Below are positions 1-10,655 of a stretch of DNA of 64,000 nucleotides, one piece after another. The position numbers were made by a program, and so were the translations under genes. The notes beneath the pieces were generated by a model, which did not search any database, was not told where the DNA came from, and saw only the letters and a list, made by a program, of their open reading frames with translations. Location of the stretch: assembly GCA_016401345.1 (NCBI GenBank), contig JAEACG010000002.1, forward strand, positions 496,001-560,000. The letters run 5' to 3'. Position 1 is the stretch's first letter, and the number at the start of each line of letters is the position of its first letter. This DNA is from Fictibacillus nanhaiensis. Its GTDB lineage: Bacteria; Bacillota; Bacilli; Bacillales; Fictibacillaceae.

Positions 1-167
1 GCGTAACAGCGACAACATTACGCCCTTCTGGCAGTTTAAAGCTTGATGATGAGTTCTTAGATGTAGTGACTGAAGGATCGTATATTGAAAAAGGCACGAC
101 TGTAAAAATCATTAAAGTTTCTGGTGGACGTGTTGTAGTAAGAGCTATTGAAAAAAATAATGAATAA
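1..167 (+). CDS. NfeD family membrane protease-like protein, C-terminal end only
   Basis: This is the 3' end of a gene that begins before the window. The frame read from position 3 gives about 54 residues and stops with TAA at 165-167. The residues form a small beta-rich domain (GSLKLDDEFLDVVTEG, then YIEKGTTVKIIKVSGGRVVV), typical of the soluble OB-fold at the C-terminus of NfeD proteins. NfeD proteins are membrane proteins normally encoded just before a flotillin gene. Here floA follows after 22 bases, matching the yqeZ-yqfA pair of B. subtilis. Family assignment rests on this short tail plus context. Confidence 0.75.
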   Translation, partial: VTATTLRPSGSLKLDDEFLDVVTEGSYIEKGTTVKIIKVSGGRVVVRAIEKNNE

Positions 168-189
168 ATAACGAATGGAGAGTGTGTAG

Positions 190-1197
190 ATGTTAGAATT
201 CGGATCGATCGCCAGCATTGTAGTTATAGGGTTGATTGTAATCGCATTAGCTGTATTATTTACGTTTGTGCCCGTCATGTTATGGATTTCTGCATTAGCG
301 GCAGGAGTAAGAGTAGGGATATTTACTTTGGTCGGGATGAGATTAAGAAGAGTTATTCCAAACCGTGTAGTTAATCCATTGATTAAAGCGGTAAAAGCAG
401 GGTTAGATTTAAGTACGAACCAGCTTGAAAGTCATTACCTAGCTGGAGGGAATGTTGACAGAGTAGTAAATGCGTTGATTGCAGCGCATCGAGCAAATAT
501 AGAACTAAGCTTTGAGAGAGCAGCAGCTATTGATCTTGCGGGACGTGATGTACTCGAAGCCGTTCAAATGAGTGTAAACCCTAAAGTAATTGAAACACCT
601 TTTATTGCGGGTGTAGCATTAGATGGGATTGAAGTGAAAGCAAAAGCCAGAATTACCGTTCGTGCGAATATCGATCGTCTAGTAGGTGGAGCTGGTGAAG
701 AAACGATAATCGCCCGTGTTGGTGAAGGGATTGTTAGTACGATCGGTTCTTCAGCGACACACAAAAAAGTGCTTGAAAATCCAGATCTGATCTCACAGAC
801 CGTTTTATCAAAAGGATTAGATGCTGGAACGGCTTTTGAGATTCTGTCCATTGATATTGCAGACATTGATATTGGCAAGAACATCGGAGCGGAACTTCAA
901 ACAGATCAAGCGATGGCGGATAAAAATATCGCTCAGGCAAAAGCAGAAGAAAGACGTGCGATGGCGGTAGCTAAAGAGCAAGAGATGAAGGCAAAAGTAC
1001 AAGAGATGCGAGCAAAAGTTGTAGAAGCAGAAGCAGAGGTTCCAATGGCATTAGCAGAAGCTCTTCGTTCTGGTAACATGGGTTTTATGGACTATATGAA
1101 CATGAAGAACATAATGGCGGACACGACGATGCGTGAATCCATCAGTAAATCATCAAACCCTGATAAAGAGAATGATGATAAAGGACGGAAGTTGTAA
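190..1197 (+). CDS. floA: Flotillin-like protein FloA
   Basis: FloA is a scaffold of functional membrane microdomains. The 335-residue length is usual for the family. One N-terminal hydrophobic hairpin (about residues 5-45) anchors it to the membrane. It is followed by an SPFH/PHB domain (with [20 protein letters not shown] and [19 protein letters not shown]) and a C-terminal coiled coil rich in A, E and K (about 230-290, [20 protein letters not shown]). ATG at 190 follows GGAG with good spacing. It lies directly behind nfeD, its usual operon partner. Confidence 0.95.
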   Translation: MLEFGSIASIVVIGLIVIALAVLFTFVPVMLWISALAAGVRVGIFTLVGMRLRRVIPNRVVNPLIKAVKAGLDLSTNQLESHYLAGGNVDRVVNALIAAHRANIELSFERAAAIDLAGRDVLEAVQMSVNPKVIETPFIAGVALDGIEVKAKARITVRANIDRLVGGAGEETIIARVGEGIVSTIGSSATHKKVLENPDLISQTVLSKGLDAGTAFEILSIDIADIDIGKNIGAELQTDQAMADKNIAQAKAEERRAMAVAKEQEMKAKVQEMRAKVVEAEAEVPMALAEALRSGNMGFMDYMNMKNIMADTTMRESISKSSNPDKENDDKGRKL

Positions 1198-1199
1198 GT

Positions 1200-1637
1200 A
1201 TGAATATTATAGAAGCGATTATTGAACTCTTACTAGCAAATATCGCTTTTGTTATTCTGATCGCAGGCGGCTTGTATAGTGTCTTTAAACGCCAAAAAGA
1301 AATGAAGGAAACAAAACGTGCGGAACCTAATCGACGGAATAGAGAAAATCCAAAACAAACCGTTTCTCCTTTCGGTTTGCCAGCTGAACCTACAGCCAAC
1401 GAATTGAAAAAAGCGGAAAAGGCGATTGAAATAGGAACAGCGAAAATGGCTGACAAAGTATATGAACGCCGAACCAATCAACGTCAGGTTAAACAGGCAG
1501 AAAAAGTCTCTAACCGATATCAAGATAAAGAAGATAAAATTATGAACGATTTTAAAGTAGATCAACAAGAATTGCAAAAAGCAGTCATATGGTCAGAGAT
1601 TCTTTCAAAGCCTAAAGCGTTGCAAAAGCGTTCTTAA
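1200..1637 (+). CDS. Hypothetical single-pass membrane protein (yqfB position)
   Basis: No functional family is recognised. The 145-residue product has one N-terminal membrane segment (about residues 5-27, LLLANIAFVILIAGGLYSVF). A long, charged, probably cytoplasmic tail follows, rich in K, E, R and Q and predicted largely helical. It starts two bases after the floA stop, so it is cotranscribed and probably translationally coupled. Its place between floA and yqfC is that of B. subtilis yqfB, but orthology cannot be confirmed by eye. A hairpin terminator follows at 1671-1710. Confidence 0.7.
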   Translation: MNIIEAIIELLLANIAFVILIAGGLYSVFKRQKEMKETKRAEPNRRNRENPKQTVSPFGLPAEPTANELKKAEKAIEIGTAKMADKVYERRTNQRQVKQAEKVSNRYQDKEDKIMNDFKVDQQELQKAVIWSEILSKPKALQKRS

Positions 1638-1661
1638 AGAAAGAGATACTTGTATTTAGAG

Positions 1662-1690
1662 TGATAGTTTCCCCCCTTCTCTCATAAAAA
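1662..1690 (+). promoter_or_regulatory. Possible sigma-E type promoter for yqfC inside the terminator
   Basis: TGATAGT at 1662-1668 and CATAAAAA at 1683-1690 are separated by 14 bases. They match the sigma-E pattern (kmATATt, 13-15 bases, CATACAaT) at 5 of 7 and 6 of 8 positions. Initiation would fall near 1696-1698, after the 5' arm of the hairpin, leaving the ribosome site free. This is inference from pattern only. Confidence 0.35.
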
Positions 1691-1710
1691 TGGAGAGAGG
1701 GGGTTTTTTT
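1671..1710 (+). terminator. Intrinsic terminator whose 3' arm contains the yqfC ribosome-binding site
   Basis: Five C-G pairs (C1672-C1676 with G1699-G1703), one bulged U (1677) and six more pairs (1678-1683 with 1693-1698) form an 11-bp stem. The loop is 9 nt and seven T follow (1704-1710). The ATG of yqfC is the very next triplet (1711). The purine-rich 3' arm (1693-1703) is the only Shine-Dalgarno sequence available, so folding would both end readthrough transcripts and hide the ribosome site. Confidence 0.8.
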
Positions 1711-1992
1711 ATGGGCAAATTGCGGCAGCAAGTGAATAAATGGATGATGCAAAACCTTGAGCTACCAGCAGATGTAGTGATGGATCTACCCCGGATCACG
1801 ATGATCGGACAGCTGCACATATATATTGAGAACCATAGAGGAGTTAAAGCGTTCTCGAATGAACAACTCACACTCAAGCTAAAACAAGGCATGCTTCATA
1901 TAAAAGGAAGCGAGTTTGTTATTAAAACGATCTTACCGGAAGAAATCTTATTAGAAGGTACGATCGCTTCTGTCGACTTCGAAAACGAATAA
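1711..1992 (+). CDS. yqfC: Sporulation protein YqfC
   Basis: YqfC is a small protein of the YabP/YqfC family, whose members are made in sporulation. I take ATG 1711 (MGKLRQQVNKWM). The upstream in-frame ATG at 1690 has no ribosome site and lies in the loop of the hairpin. The 93-residue product contains the family pattern LPRITMIGQLHIYIENHRGV and a beta-rich C-terminus ending FVIKTILPEEILLEGTI. yqfD follows 26 bases downstream. The two are a known sporulation pair, and a separate promoter is suggested by the terminator immediately upstream. Confidence 0.9.
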   Translation: MGKLRQQVNKWMMQNLELPADVVMDLPRITMIGQLHIYIENHRGVKAFSNEQLTLKLKQGMLHIKGSEFVIKTILPEEILLEGTIASVDFENE

Positions 1993-2018
1993 GACTTTAT
2001 TGCACAGGGAGGGAAAAG

Positions 2019-3209
2019 ATGAAAACGAAATGGAACCATTTGAAAGGATATGTAAGGGTAGAGATTATTGGACAAGATTCTAGTTCATTTATCAATACGT
2101 GTATTCAATCTGGTATTAGCATATGGGATATCCAGCCTATTGATAACAACCGTGCGCTCGTCTCCATATCTGTCACAGATATACAAAAAGCAAGAGGGAT
2201 CTTAAAAGAAAACAAGTTGAAGATTAGGATTAAAGAAAAGAAGGGGACGCCTTTTCTTCTAAAAAGAATGTGGAAGAGAAACGGTTTTATCCTTGGTATG
2301 CTATCGTTTATCTTTTTATTATTTTTATTATCTAATATGATTTGGAATATAAATGTTACGGGGGCAAATCCTAAGACAGAATACGAGTTAAGAAAAGCAG
2401 CAGTAGAACTTGGAGTAACAAAAGGTAAATTTATTTTCTTGTTGCCGAATGTTAGAGAGATACAGCGAGATCTAACAGAGAAGATGGATAACGTTACTTG
2501 GATCGGTGTCACTCAGCATGGTACTTCTTATCGGTTTGAAGTAGTGGAAAAAGAGATTCCAGAAGCTAAACAAGTTACAGGGCCGAGGCATCTTGTTGCC
2601 ACAAAGGAGGCTGTTATTCATTCCGTATTCGTTGAAAAGGGACAACCTATTGTAGGTGTTAACGACTATGTCAAAAAAGGATCTTTATTAGTCTCAGGTC
2701 TGATCGGAAAAGAAAAAAAGCCGCAGCTTGTAAGTGCGAAAGGTGAAATTTGGGGAGAAGTCTGGTATCAAACAGAAGTTGAAGTACCATTAAATACTTC
2801 ATTTCAAACCTACACCGGTAAATATAAAAACAGGCATTATGTTTCACTCTTTGGACTGAATGTTCCTGTTTACGGTTTTTCAGAAGGAGAATTTAAAGAT
2901 AAAACGGAAACACTAAATGAATCACCTCTTTATCTAGCCAAATGGAAAATGCCGTTTTCTTATATAAAAAAAGAGTTCAGGGAAACAGATGGAGTAAAAC
3001 GTTCATATTCAAAAGCCGAAGCAATTGAAGTAGGAAAAAAGATGGCGAAGAAGGAACTTTCAAAAAAATTGCCAGAAGACGCAAAAATTAATGGTGAAAA
3101 AGTTTGGCAACAAAACGTCTCGAATGGTAAAGTTAAACTAACGATGCTCTACCAAGTAATTGAAAATATTGCATCTGCACAACCTATACCTATCCAACAA
3201 GGAGAATGA
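2019..3209 (+). CDS. yqfD: Sporulation protein YqfD
   Basis: YqfD is a 396-residue membrane protein of the sporulation YqfD family. The N-terminal cytoplasmic part (to about residue 85) precedes one membrane segment (about 90-110, MLSFIFLLFLLSNMIWN). A large extracytoplasmic portion follows, with a beta-rich region (FVEKGQPIVGVNDYVKKGSL) resembling hairpin/barrel-sandwich domains. ATG 2019 is preceded by GGGAGGG. The stop codon overlaps the region just before phoH. The biochemical role of the family is not known to me; context says sporulation. Confidence 0.92.
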   Translation: MKTKWNHLKGYVRVEIIGQDSSSFINTCIQSGISIWDIQPIDNNRALVSISVTDIQKARGILKENKLKIRIKEKKGTPFLLKRMWKRNGFILGMLSFIFLLFLLSNMIWNINVTGANPKTEYELRKAAVELGVTKGKFIFLLPNVREIQRDLTEKMDNVTWIGVTQHGTSYRFEVVEKEIPEAKQVTGPRHLVATKEAVIHSVFVEKGQPIVGVNDYVKKGSLLVSGLIGKEKKPQLVSAKGEIWGEVWYQTEVEVPLNTSFQTYTGKYKNRHYVSLFGLNVPVYGFSEGEFKDKTETLNESPLYLAKWKMPFSYIKKEFRETDGVKRSYSKAEAIEVGKKMAKKELSKKLPEDAKINGEKVWQQNVSNGKVKLTMLYQVIENIASAQPIPIQQGE

Positions 3210-3214
3210 GTAGT

Positions 3215-4177
3215 TTGTCAGAAACGAAAAGACTTAATTCATTACAACTCGAAAATACGACAGAAGCAGCTTCGCTTTTTGGCCCTAATGATGCTTTCTT
3301 AAAGGTGATTGAAGACAAGCTTAACGTAAGTATAGTCACTAGAGGAGAAGACATCTTAGTATCAGGTGAACTGAATAAAGCAGAAATGGTTGAAGAGACT
3401 TTGTTTGTTCTGCTGAAGTTGGTGCGAAAAGGTATCAAGATTTCAGAAAGAGACATAGTTTATGCTGTTCAGCTTGCAGAAAAAAATATGCTGGATGAAT
3501 TAAGTGAGCTTTATGAAGAGGATATTGCTGTTACTGCCAAAGGAAAACCAATTCGTGTAAAAACGCTAGGACAGCGTCACTATGTGCAGTCCATGAGAAA
3601 GCGCGACCTCGTATTTGGTATCGGTCCTGCTGGTACAGGGAAAACCTATCTTGCGGTTGTTATGGCCGTCAATGCTTTAAAAGAAGGTAAGATGAAAAAG
3701 ATCGTGCTTACTCGTCCAGCTGTTGAAGCGGGTGAGAGTTTAGGATTTCTCCCAGGCGATCTTAAAGAAAAAGTAGATCCTTATCTGCGTCCTCTCTACG
3801 ATGCTCTACATGACCTTCTAGGGGCTGAGCATACAGAAAGGCTGATCGAGCGAGGTACGATTGAAATTGCTCCGCTGGCGTACATGAGAGGCCGTACACT
3901 TGATGAAAGCTTTGTCATACTAGATGAGGCTCAAAATACTACACCAGAACAGATGAAGATGTTTATAACGCGTCTTGGTTTTGGATCGAAGATGGTCATC
4001 ACAGGTGATCTTACTCAAATAGATCTTCCTCGTGGAAAAGAATCGGGATTAAAAGTAACTGAAAAAAGGCTTGAAAGCGTTAAAGGCATCGATTTTATAT
4101 ACTTAAAACAATTGGATGTAGTTCGTCATCCACTTGTTCAGCGAATTATTGAAGCATATGAAACATACGAAGACTAA
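3215..4177 (+). CDS. phoH: PhoH-family ATPase
   Basis: A cytoplasmic P-loop ATPase of the PhoH/YbeZ family, thought to work with YbeY and Era in RNA metabolism. I prefer the TTG at 3215 because AAGGAG (3199-3204) is 10 bases upstream. The ATG at 3206 would leave only one base after the ribosome site. About 320 residues. Walker A is GPAGTGKT near residue 137 and Walker B is FVILDEAQN near 235. The N-terminal KH-like region precedes them. A terminator follows at 4179. The B. subtilis order phoH-pgpH-ybeY-dgkA-cdd-era is conserved. Confidence 0.93.
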   Translation: MSETKRLNSLQLENTTEAASLFGPNDAFLKVIEDKLNVSIVTRGEDILVSGELNKAEMVEETLFVLLKLVRKGIKISERDIVYAVQLAEKNMLDELSELYEEDIAVTAKGKPIRVKTLGQRHYVQSMRKRDLVFGIGPAGTGKTYLAVVMAVNALKEGKMKKIVLTRPAVEAGESLGFLPGDLKEKVDPYLRPLYDALHDLLGAEHTERLIERGTIEIAPLAYMRGRTLDESFVILDEAQNTTPEQMKMFITRLGFGSKMVITGDLTQIDLPRGKESGLKVTEKRLESVKGIDFIYLKQLDVVRHPLVQRIIEAYETYED

Positions 4178-4178
4178 G

Positions 4179-4206
4179 GACTCCATCCATATTGGAGTCT
4201 TTTTTC
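4179..4206 (+). terminator. Rho-independent terminator after phoH
   Basis: GACTCC (4179-4184) pairs with GGAGTC (4194-4199), extended by an A-T pair into the loop, and is followed by seven T from 4200. Confidence 0.85.
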
Positions 4207-4319
4207 TTTGCCTTAAAGGATGATCTTCAGTCGTGTTTTTTGTATGTATAGCGGGTTTTAGTGGCAAATTGAATAAATAAACCAATTAATTAAGCTTTTC
4301 TTATTGAGAAGTACCATAA

Positions 4320-4346
4320 TTGACCAACTTTTGCTAAGATTAGAAT
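4320..4346 (+). promoter_or_regulatory. Possible sigma-A promoter for pgpH
   Basis: TTGACC (4320-4325) and TAGAAT (4341-4346) are separated by 15 bases, slightly short. It lies between the phoH terminator and the pgpH start, where a new promoter is needed. Confidence 0.35.
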
Positions 4347-4375
4347 AGGATGTACAGTTTAAGGAGTGGTAGCGT

Positions 4376-6496
4376 TTGGCCAATTTCAGGCATCTTTTGT
4401 CTAATTACTTTCGTTTGAGTGTAGCAACAGTATCGTTTATCGTAATGGGAATCATTCTATTTTCCCTTTTAGTCAGCAACGTAACTCCTAATGTAGTGGA
4501 TGTTAACGTTTATGAGCGTTCACCACGGGACATTCAATCACCTATCACAATCCCGTTAGAAGATCAGACAGAAGCCAGAAAGAAGCTCGCTGAAGAAAGT
4601 ATTAAAAATGAGTATACGTTTAATAAAGACCTCGCTTTAATACAGGCAGAAGAATTGGATGACTTACTTGATATCGTGATAACCATTAACGAATCTGAAG
4701 AAAAAAAGAAAAAAGAAGATGAGGCTACTCTTTCTTTAGATCAGAAAGTCATCCAATTAAAAGATTCAATCAATAAATCTGATATATCTGATGAAACGTA
4801 TATAGCACTCGCTGAAGCCAGTAAAGCGGAATTAACCAATGTGAAGAATTTAGCTCCTGATGTAGTGAACAGAGTTTTATCAGAGCCTATCATGGTCGAA
4901 GAAGTGGAAGAAGCAAGAAGCGAAGCTATTCAATTAATACGTGATAACAATCTACCTTATTCTCTTCGAAATGCAACTGAAGAAATTACGAGAAGTTTTA
5001 TCATCGCCAACAGAACGTTAGATACAGAGAAAACACGTCAAAAACGTAAAGAAGCGAGCGACAAAGTAGAAGAAGTTGTAATTCGAGAAGGAGAAGTTCT
5101 CGTTAAAAGCGGGGCAGTAATCACGCCTGAAATCTTTGATAGACTCAAAAAGGTTGGATTATTAGATCAGGAAATGAAAACGTATCCTTATTACGGATTA
5201 TTCCTTTTTGTATTGATCGTGATGGCTGGTTTATATTATTTTATGAAAGAAGAGCGTGAGAAAGAGCATTTTCGTAAGTATGTAACCATCTATGCTCTCC
5301 TGTTCACCTTAACACTCGTTGTGATGAAAGTATTGAGTGTTAGTACAGAACTTGGTCTAATGAGTCTCATGTATGCTGTACCTGTCGCGGCAGGAGCGAT
5401 GATGATCAAGATGTTGTTTAATGAAGAGCTTGCAGTCGTGTCTACGATTATCTTTGCGTTTAGTGCAGCTTTGATATTTAACGAACAAACAGCTGGGAAT
5501 TTTAATTTCATAATGAGTATGTATGTTTTATTTAACGGCATTTCAGGAATCGTATTTTTAGGAAAGACACAACAACGTTCGAAAATCTTGCAAGCTGGAT
5601 TTTTTGTTTCTTTTATAGCCATCCTAACAGTAGCGAGTGTGTTATTGCTGCAAAACGGAAAATTCACTTCTCTGCAGATTGGGCTAGATCTTGGTTGTGC
5701 AGCCATTTCAGGTTTTGTTTCAGCTGTGTTAACACTAGGACTTCTTCCGGTCATAGAATCATCGTTTAACATTTTATCTGTGACAAAGTTAATCGAGCTC
5801 TCGAATCCTAACCACCCAATTTTAAGAAAAGTGCTCATGGAAGCACCTGGGACGTATCACCATAGCATCATGGTCGCCAACCTTTCAGAAGCGGCATGCG
5901 AGTCTATTGGTGCTAACGGTTTACTAGCTAGAGTTGGTTCTTATTACCACGACGTCGGGAAAACAAAACGGCCGCATTTTTTTATTGAAAATCAGATGAA
6001 TATGGACAACCCGCATGATAAGATAGCACCACAGTTAAGTAAGACCATCATTACGGCACACCCATATGATGGGGCTGACATGCTCCGGGCAGAAAAGATT
6101 CCAAAAGAGATTATTGATATCGCTGAACAGCACCATGGAACGACCCTGCTAAAATTCTTTTATCATAAAGCAGCTCAGCTAACAGATAAGGAAGTAGCAG
6201 AATCGGACTTCCGATATCCTGGACCAAAAGCTCAAACGAAAGAAGTTGCAATCATCGGGATCTCTGATGCTGTAGAAGCGGCAGTTCGATCGTTGACGAA
6301 ACCAACACCTGTTAAAATTGATGGGATCATTCGAAAAATTATTAATGACAGGCTAGAAGATGGTCAGTTCGATGAATGTGATATCACGCTAAAAGAATTA
6401 GACATCGTTGCAAAAACACTTACAGAAACGTTAAAAGGAATTTTTCATTCCAGAATTGAGTATCCAGAAGAAACAAAAAAGGTGGAAAAACAATGA
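4376..6496 (+). CDS. pgpH: Cyclic-di-AMP phosphodiesterase PgpH (7TM-HD protein)
   Basis: Membrane phosphodiesterase that hydrolyses the second messenger c-di-AMP. TTG start at 4376 with AAGGAG nine bases upstream; 706 residues. One N-terminal membrane segment (about 15-35) is followed by a long extracytoplasmic 7TMR-HDED domain (to about 265). About seven membrane helices follow (about 270-480), then a cytoplasmic HD domain (about 490-650). The metal-site residues are visible as [19 protein letters not shown] and [12 protein letters not shown]. The last four bases overlap the start of ybeY, indicating coupled translation. Confidence 0.94.
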   Translation: MANFRHLLSNYFRLSVATVSFIVMGIILFSLLVSNVTPNVVDVNVYERSPRDIQSPITIPLEDQTEARKKLAEESIKNEYTFNKDLALIQAEELDDLLDIVITINESEEKKKKEDEATLSLDQKVIQLKDSINKSDISDETYIALAEASKAELTNVKNLAPDVVNRVLSEPIMVEEVEEARSEAIQLIRDNNLPYSLRNATEEITRSFIIANRTLDTEKTRQKRKEASDKVEEVVIREGEVLVKSGAVITPEIFDRLKKVGLLDQEMKTYPYYGLFLFVLIVMAGLYYFMKEEREKEHFRKYVTIYALLFTLTLVVMKVLSVSTELGLMSLMYAVPVAAGAMMIKMLFNEELAVVSTIIFAFSAALIFNEQTAGNFNFIMSMYVLFNGISGIVFLGKTQQRSKILQAGFFVSFIAILTVASVLLLQNGKFTSLQIGLDLGCAAISGFVSAVLTLGLLPVIESSFNILSVTKLIELSNPNHPILRKVLMEAPGTYHHSIMVANLSEAACESIGANGLLARVGSYYHDVGKTKRPHFFIENQMNMDNPHDKIAPQLSKTIITAHPYDGADMLRAEKIPKEIIDIAEQHHGTTLLKFFYHKAAQLTDKEVAESDFRYPGPKAQTKEVAIIGISDAVEAAVRSLTKPTPVKIDGIIRKIINDRLEDGQFDECDITLKELDIVAKTLTETLKGIFHSRIEYPEETKKVEKQ

Positions 6497-6956
6497 TGCT
6501 ACATGTAGAGTATTTAAACGAGATTGACGAAAACAGCTCCGAATTTCAAGAGTTATTAAGTAACGTTCTTGAAAAAGCGGCTGAGATGGAAGAGACAGGG
6601 CAAGCGGAAGTATCAGTAACAATCGTGACGAAAGAACGAATTCAAGAAATAAACAATGAGTACAGACAAAAAGATAGTGTAACGGATGTTATTTCTTTTG
6701 CTATGGAAGAAATGGGTGAAGATGAGACAGAGATCATCGGTGGTGAGGAGACGAGGTTCTTAGGTGATATCATCATCTGTCTTGATGTTGCGAAGGAACA
6801 AGCGGCAGAATACGGACACTCACTTGAAAGAGAAATGGGCTTTCTTGCCGTTCACGGCTTCTTGCATTTATTAGGCTATGACCATATGAACGATGAAGAT
6901 GAAAAAAGAATGTTTGGAAGACAAGAAGAGATTCTGGAGCAATATGGTCTAAAAAG

Positions 6957-6960
<4 letters not shown>
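6493..6960 (+). CDS. ybeY: Endoribonuclease YbeY
   Basis: Single-strand endoribonuclease needed for rRNA maturation and ribosome quality control. The 155-residue product carries the zinc-binding signature [11 protein letters not shown] near residues 117-127. The conserved RxxDxxTDVISF-type segment is also present ([12 protein letters not shown]). ATG 6493 overlaps the pgpH stop; a second ATG directly follows. The next gene overlaps by four bases. Confidence 0.96.
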
Positions 6961-8650
<1,690 letters not shown>

Positions 8651-8689
8651 ACAGCAGTTACTTTAAATGGGTTTGTAGTTCGTCTTTGA

Positions 8690-8851
8690 ATAGTTGTTTG
8701 GAGTGAAAGGTGCGAGACTCCTGGGGGATGAGTGTGACAGGTGAGACACCTTAGGGCGCAAAGCGTCAAGGTGGCTCACCGCACGCCCCCCGGAAAGCGA
8801 GTACCTGAAACGGAAAACAACCACTTACAAGAATGCCCCACTGCGAAAACT
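8690..8851 (+). repeat. Dispersed palindromic intergenic repeat, copy A
   Basis: The core (8693-8821) begins GTTGTTT and ends AAACAAC. It contains TGCGAGACTCCTGGGGG, a central hairpin (GGTGAGACACC at 8740-8750 with GGTGGCTCACC at 8770-8780), and GGAAAGCGAG followed by CTGAAACGGAAA. The same modules recur at 33211-33535 and 49418-49577, with a remnant at 41081. It occupies most of the roughly 300 bases between era and yqzL. It codes for nothing recognisable. Confidence 0.8.
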
Positions 8852-8951
8852 CAAAAGTATAAAACTGTTAAAATTTCCTTGACATGAAATAAACAATTAA
8901 GGTGAACCTAGTTATTACAGGAGAAAAACAAATAGAAAGGTGTGTCCAAAC

Positions 8952-9095
8952 ATGAAAGAATTTACTTGGAAAGTATTCTGTGAAACGGGCAGTATTGATA
9001 CCTATTTGTTATACAAAGAGCTAGACCTTGAAATAACAGCATTATCAGCAGTTATTCCTTACGAAGAGTCTCTTGAGGAACCTCCATTTCATTAA
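8952..9095 (+). CDS. yqzL: YqzL family small protein
   Basis: A 47-residue acidic protein (MKEFTWKVFCETGSIDTYLL..., ending EEPPFH) with an ATG at 8952. It matches the YqzL family, a small conserved Bacillus protein of unknown function found between era and recO. A ribosome site (GAAAGGTG) lies upstream. TTGACA at 8879-8884 may be part of its promoter, but I see no matching -10. Confidence 0.85.
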   Translation: MKEFTWKVFCETGSIDTYLLYKELDLEITALSAVIPYEESLEEPPFH

Positions 9096-9142
9096 AAAGT
9101 AACTACGGTGCCTTCTTAGATTTGAGAGGGTGGTGATTTACC

Positions 9143-9886
9143 TTGCTTTATAAAGTGGAAGGAATCGTCATTAAAACCGTTCCGTATGGTGAATCCAATA
9201 CGATCATTACTTTGTATACAAAAGAATTTGGGAAAGTAGGCGTAATGGCAAGAGGAGCCAAAAAGCCCAAAAGCCGCTTTACTTCCATTACGCAGCTTTT
9301 TACATACGGAATTTTTGTTTTTCAAAAAGGCAGAGGGCTTGGAACTTTACAGCAAGGTGAGGCGCTGTCCTCTTTCAGAAAAATAAGAGAAGATCTAGTT
9401 AAGACAGCTTATGCAGCTTACTTAGTAGAACTATTAGATAGAAACACATCTGAGGATGATCTGAAACCAGACCTTTTCGGATGGATCAAACAATCCTTAG
9501 AATATATCAATCATGGTATTGATCCCGAAGTTATCACTTTTTTATTTGAATTAAAAATAATGAAAACAAGTGGAATCGTACCTGAACTGAGTAAATGTGT
9601 TTCATGTCACTCAACAGAAGGCGATTTTTCTTTCTCGATTAGAGAAGGAGGTTTTCTTTGTGAAAGGTGTTCATACAAAGATCCTTACAGGATGCGAATC
9701 TCAAGGGGTTCGGTAAAGCTGCTTCATATGTTTTATCACTTGGATCTTGCAAGGCTTGGAAATGTCTCCTTAAAAAAGGAAACGAAGAGAGAGCTTCGAA
9801 TGTTATTTGACGCCTACATGGACGAATACTCAGGGGTATTTCTAAAATCAAAGAAGTTTCTGAAACAATTAGATGATTTATCGTGA
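9143..9886 (+). CDS. recO: DNA repair protein RecO
   Basis: RecO acts in the RecFOR pathway, loading RecA on SSB-coated single-stranded DNA. TTG start at 9143 behind GAGGGTGGTG; 247 residues, as usual. The N-terminal OB fold (VEGIVIKTVPYGESN, then YTKEFGKVGVMARGAKK) is followed by a helical domain with a four-cysteine zinc site (CVSCHS and CERCS, about residues 153-180). A terminator follows directly. Confidence 0.95.
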   Translation: MLYKVEGIVIKTVPYGESNTIITLYTKEFGKVGVMARGAKKPKSRFTSITQLFTYGIFVFQKGRGLGTLQQGEALSSFRKIREDLVKTAYAAYLVELLDRNTSEDDLKPDLFGWIKQSLEYINHGIDPEVITFLFELKIMKTSGIVPELSKCVSCHSTEGDFSFSIREGGFLCERCSYKDPYRMRISRGSVKLLHMFYHLDLARLGNVSLKKETKRELRMLFDAYMDEYSGVFLKSKKFLKQLDDLS

Positions 9887-9921
9887 AAAACTGTGAAGCT
9901 TTTATTCTTTACAGTTTTTTT
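9887..9921 (+). terminator. Terminator after recO
   Basis: AAAACTGTGAAG (9887-9898) pairs with CTTTACAGTTTT (9907-9918), with one G-U pair, and runs into T's. Confidence 0.85.
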
Positions 9922-9923
9922 AG

Positions 9924-9952
9924 TTCGCTTTCTCCAATGAATAGGTTATAAT
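9924..9952 (+). promoter_or_regulatory. Sigma-A promoter for ccpN
   Basis: TTCGCT (9924-9929), 17 bases, perfect TATAAT (9947-9952). Initiation near 9959 would exclude the ATG at 9954 as the ccpN start and supports the downstream GTG. Confidence 0.6.
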
Positions 9953-9992
9953 AATGAGAATAAGTATAACACATTGGATGCGGCAAAAGGTG

Positions 9993-10637
9993 GTGTACAC
10001 GATCGAACTTAATAAGAGGCAGCAAAAAATCATTGAGATTGTTAAAGATAACGGACCTATTACAGGAGAACAAATTGCAGATCAACTAGATTTAACAAGA
10101 GCTACACTTAGACCCGATCTTGCTATTCTAACGATGGCAGGTTATCTGGATGCAAGGCCAAGAGTCGGTTATTTTTATACCGGGAAGACGGGTTCGCAGC
10201 TTTTAACAGAAAAAATAAAAAAGATCAAAGTTGCTGAATTTACATCGATGCCTGTGGTCGTACAAGATTCAGCTACGGTGTATGAAGCTATCTGTACGAT
10301 GTTTTTGGAGGATGTTGGAACTTTATTTATCATCAATAAGAATGGGCATCTTGCTGGCGTAGCGTCACGAAAAGATTTATTAAGAGCAAGTATGGGAAAA
10401 CAAGAGATCAATAGTATCCCGATTAACATTATAATGACTAGGATGCCTAATATCACATATTGTTTTAAAGATGATTATCTATTAGATATCGCACACATCT
10501 TGATCAGAAAACAGATAGATTGTCTTCCAGTAGTTAAACGCTCAGACGATGAGAGTGGTTTTGATGTTGTAGGAAGAATTACAAAGACAAATATCACGAA
10601 GGCTTTTGTAGAACTAGCACATGACGAATTACTATAA
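9993..10637 (+). CDS. ccpN: Transcriptional repressor CcpN (HTH plus CBS domains)
   Basis: CcpN represses gluconeogenic genes (gapB, pckA) when glycolysis is active, independently of CcpA. I choose GTG 9993 because the protein then begins xYTIELNKRQQKIIEIV, as in the family, and because the promoter lies over the upstream ATG. About 214 residues. The N-terminal winged helix (GPITGEQIADQLDLTRATLR) is followed by paired CBS domains (TVYEAICTMFLEDVGTLFII and YLLDIAHILIRKQIDCLPVV). It is paired with yqfL, as in B. subtilis. Confidence 0.92.
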   Translation: MYTIELNKRQQKIIEIVKDNGPITGEQIADQLDLTRATLRPDLAILTMAGYLDARPRVGYFYTGKTGSQLLTEKIKKIKVAEFTSMPVVVQDSATVYEAICTMFLEDVGTLFIINKNGHLAGVASRKDLLRASMGKQEINSIPINIIMTRMPNITYCFKDDYLLDIAHILIRKQIDCLPVVKRSDDESGFDVVGRITKTNITKAFVELAHDELL

Positions 10638-10655
10638 TTGAATGGGGAGGCCAAC

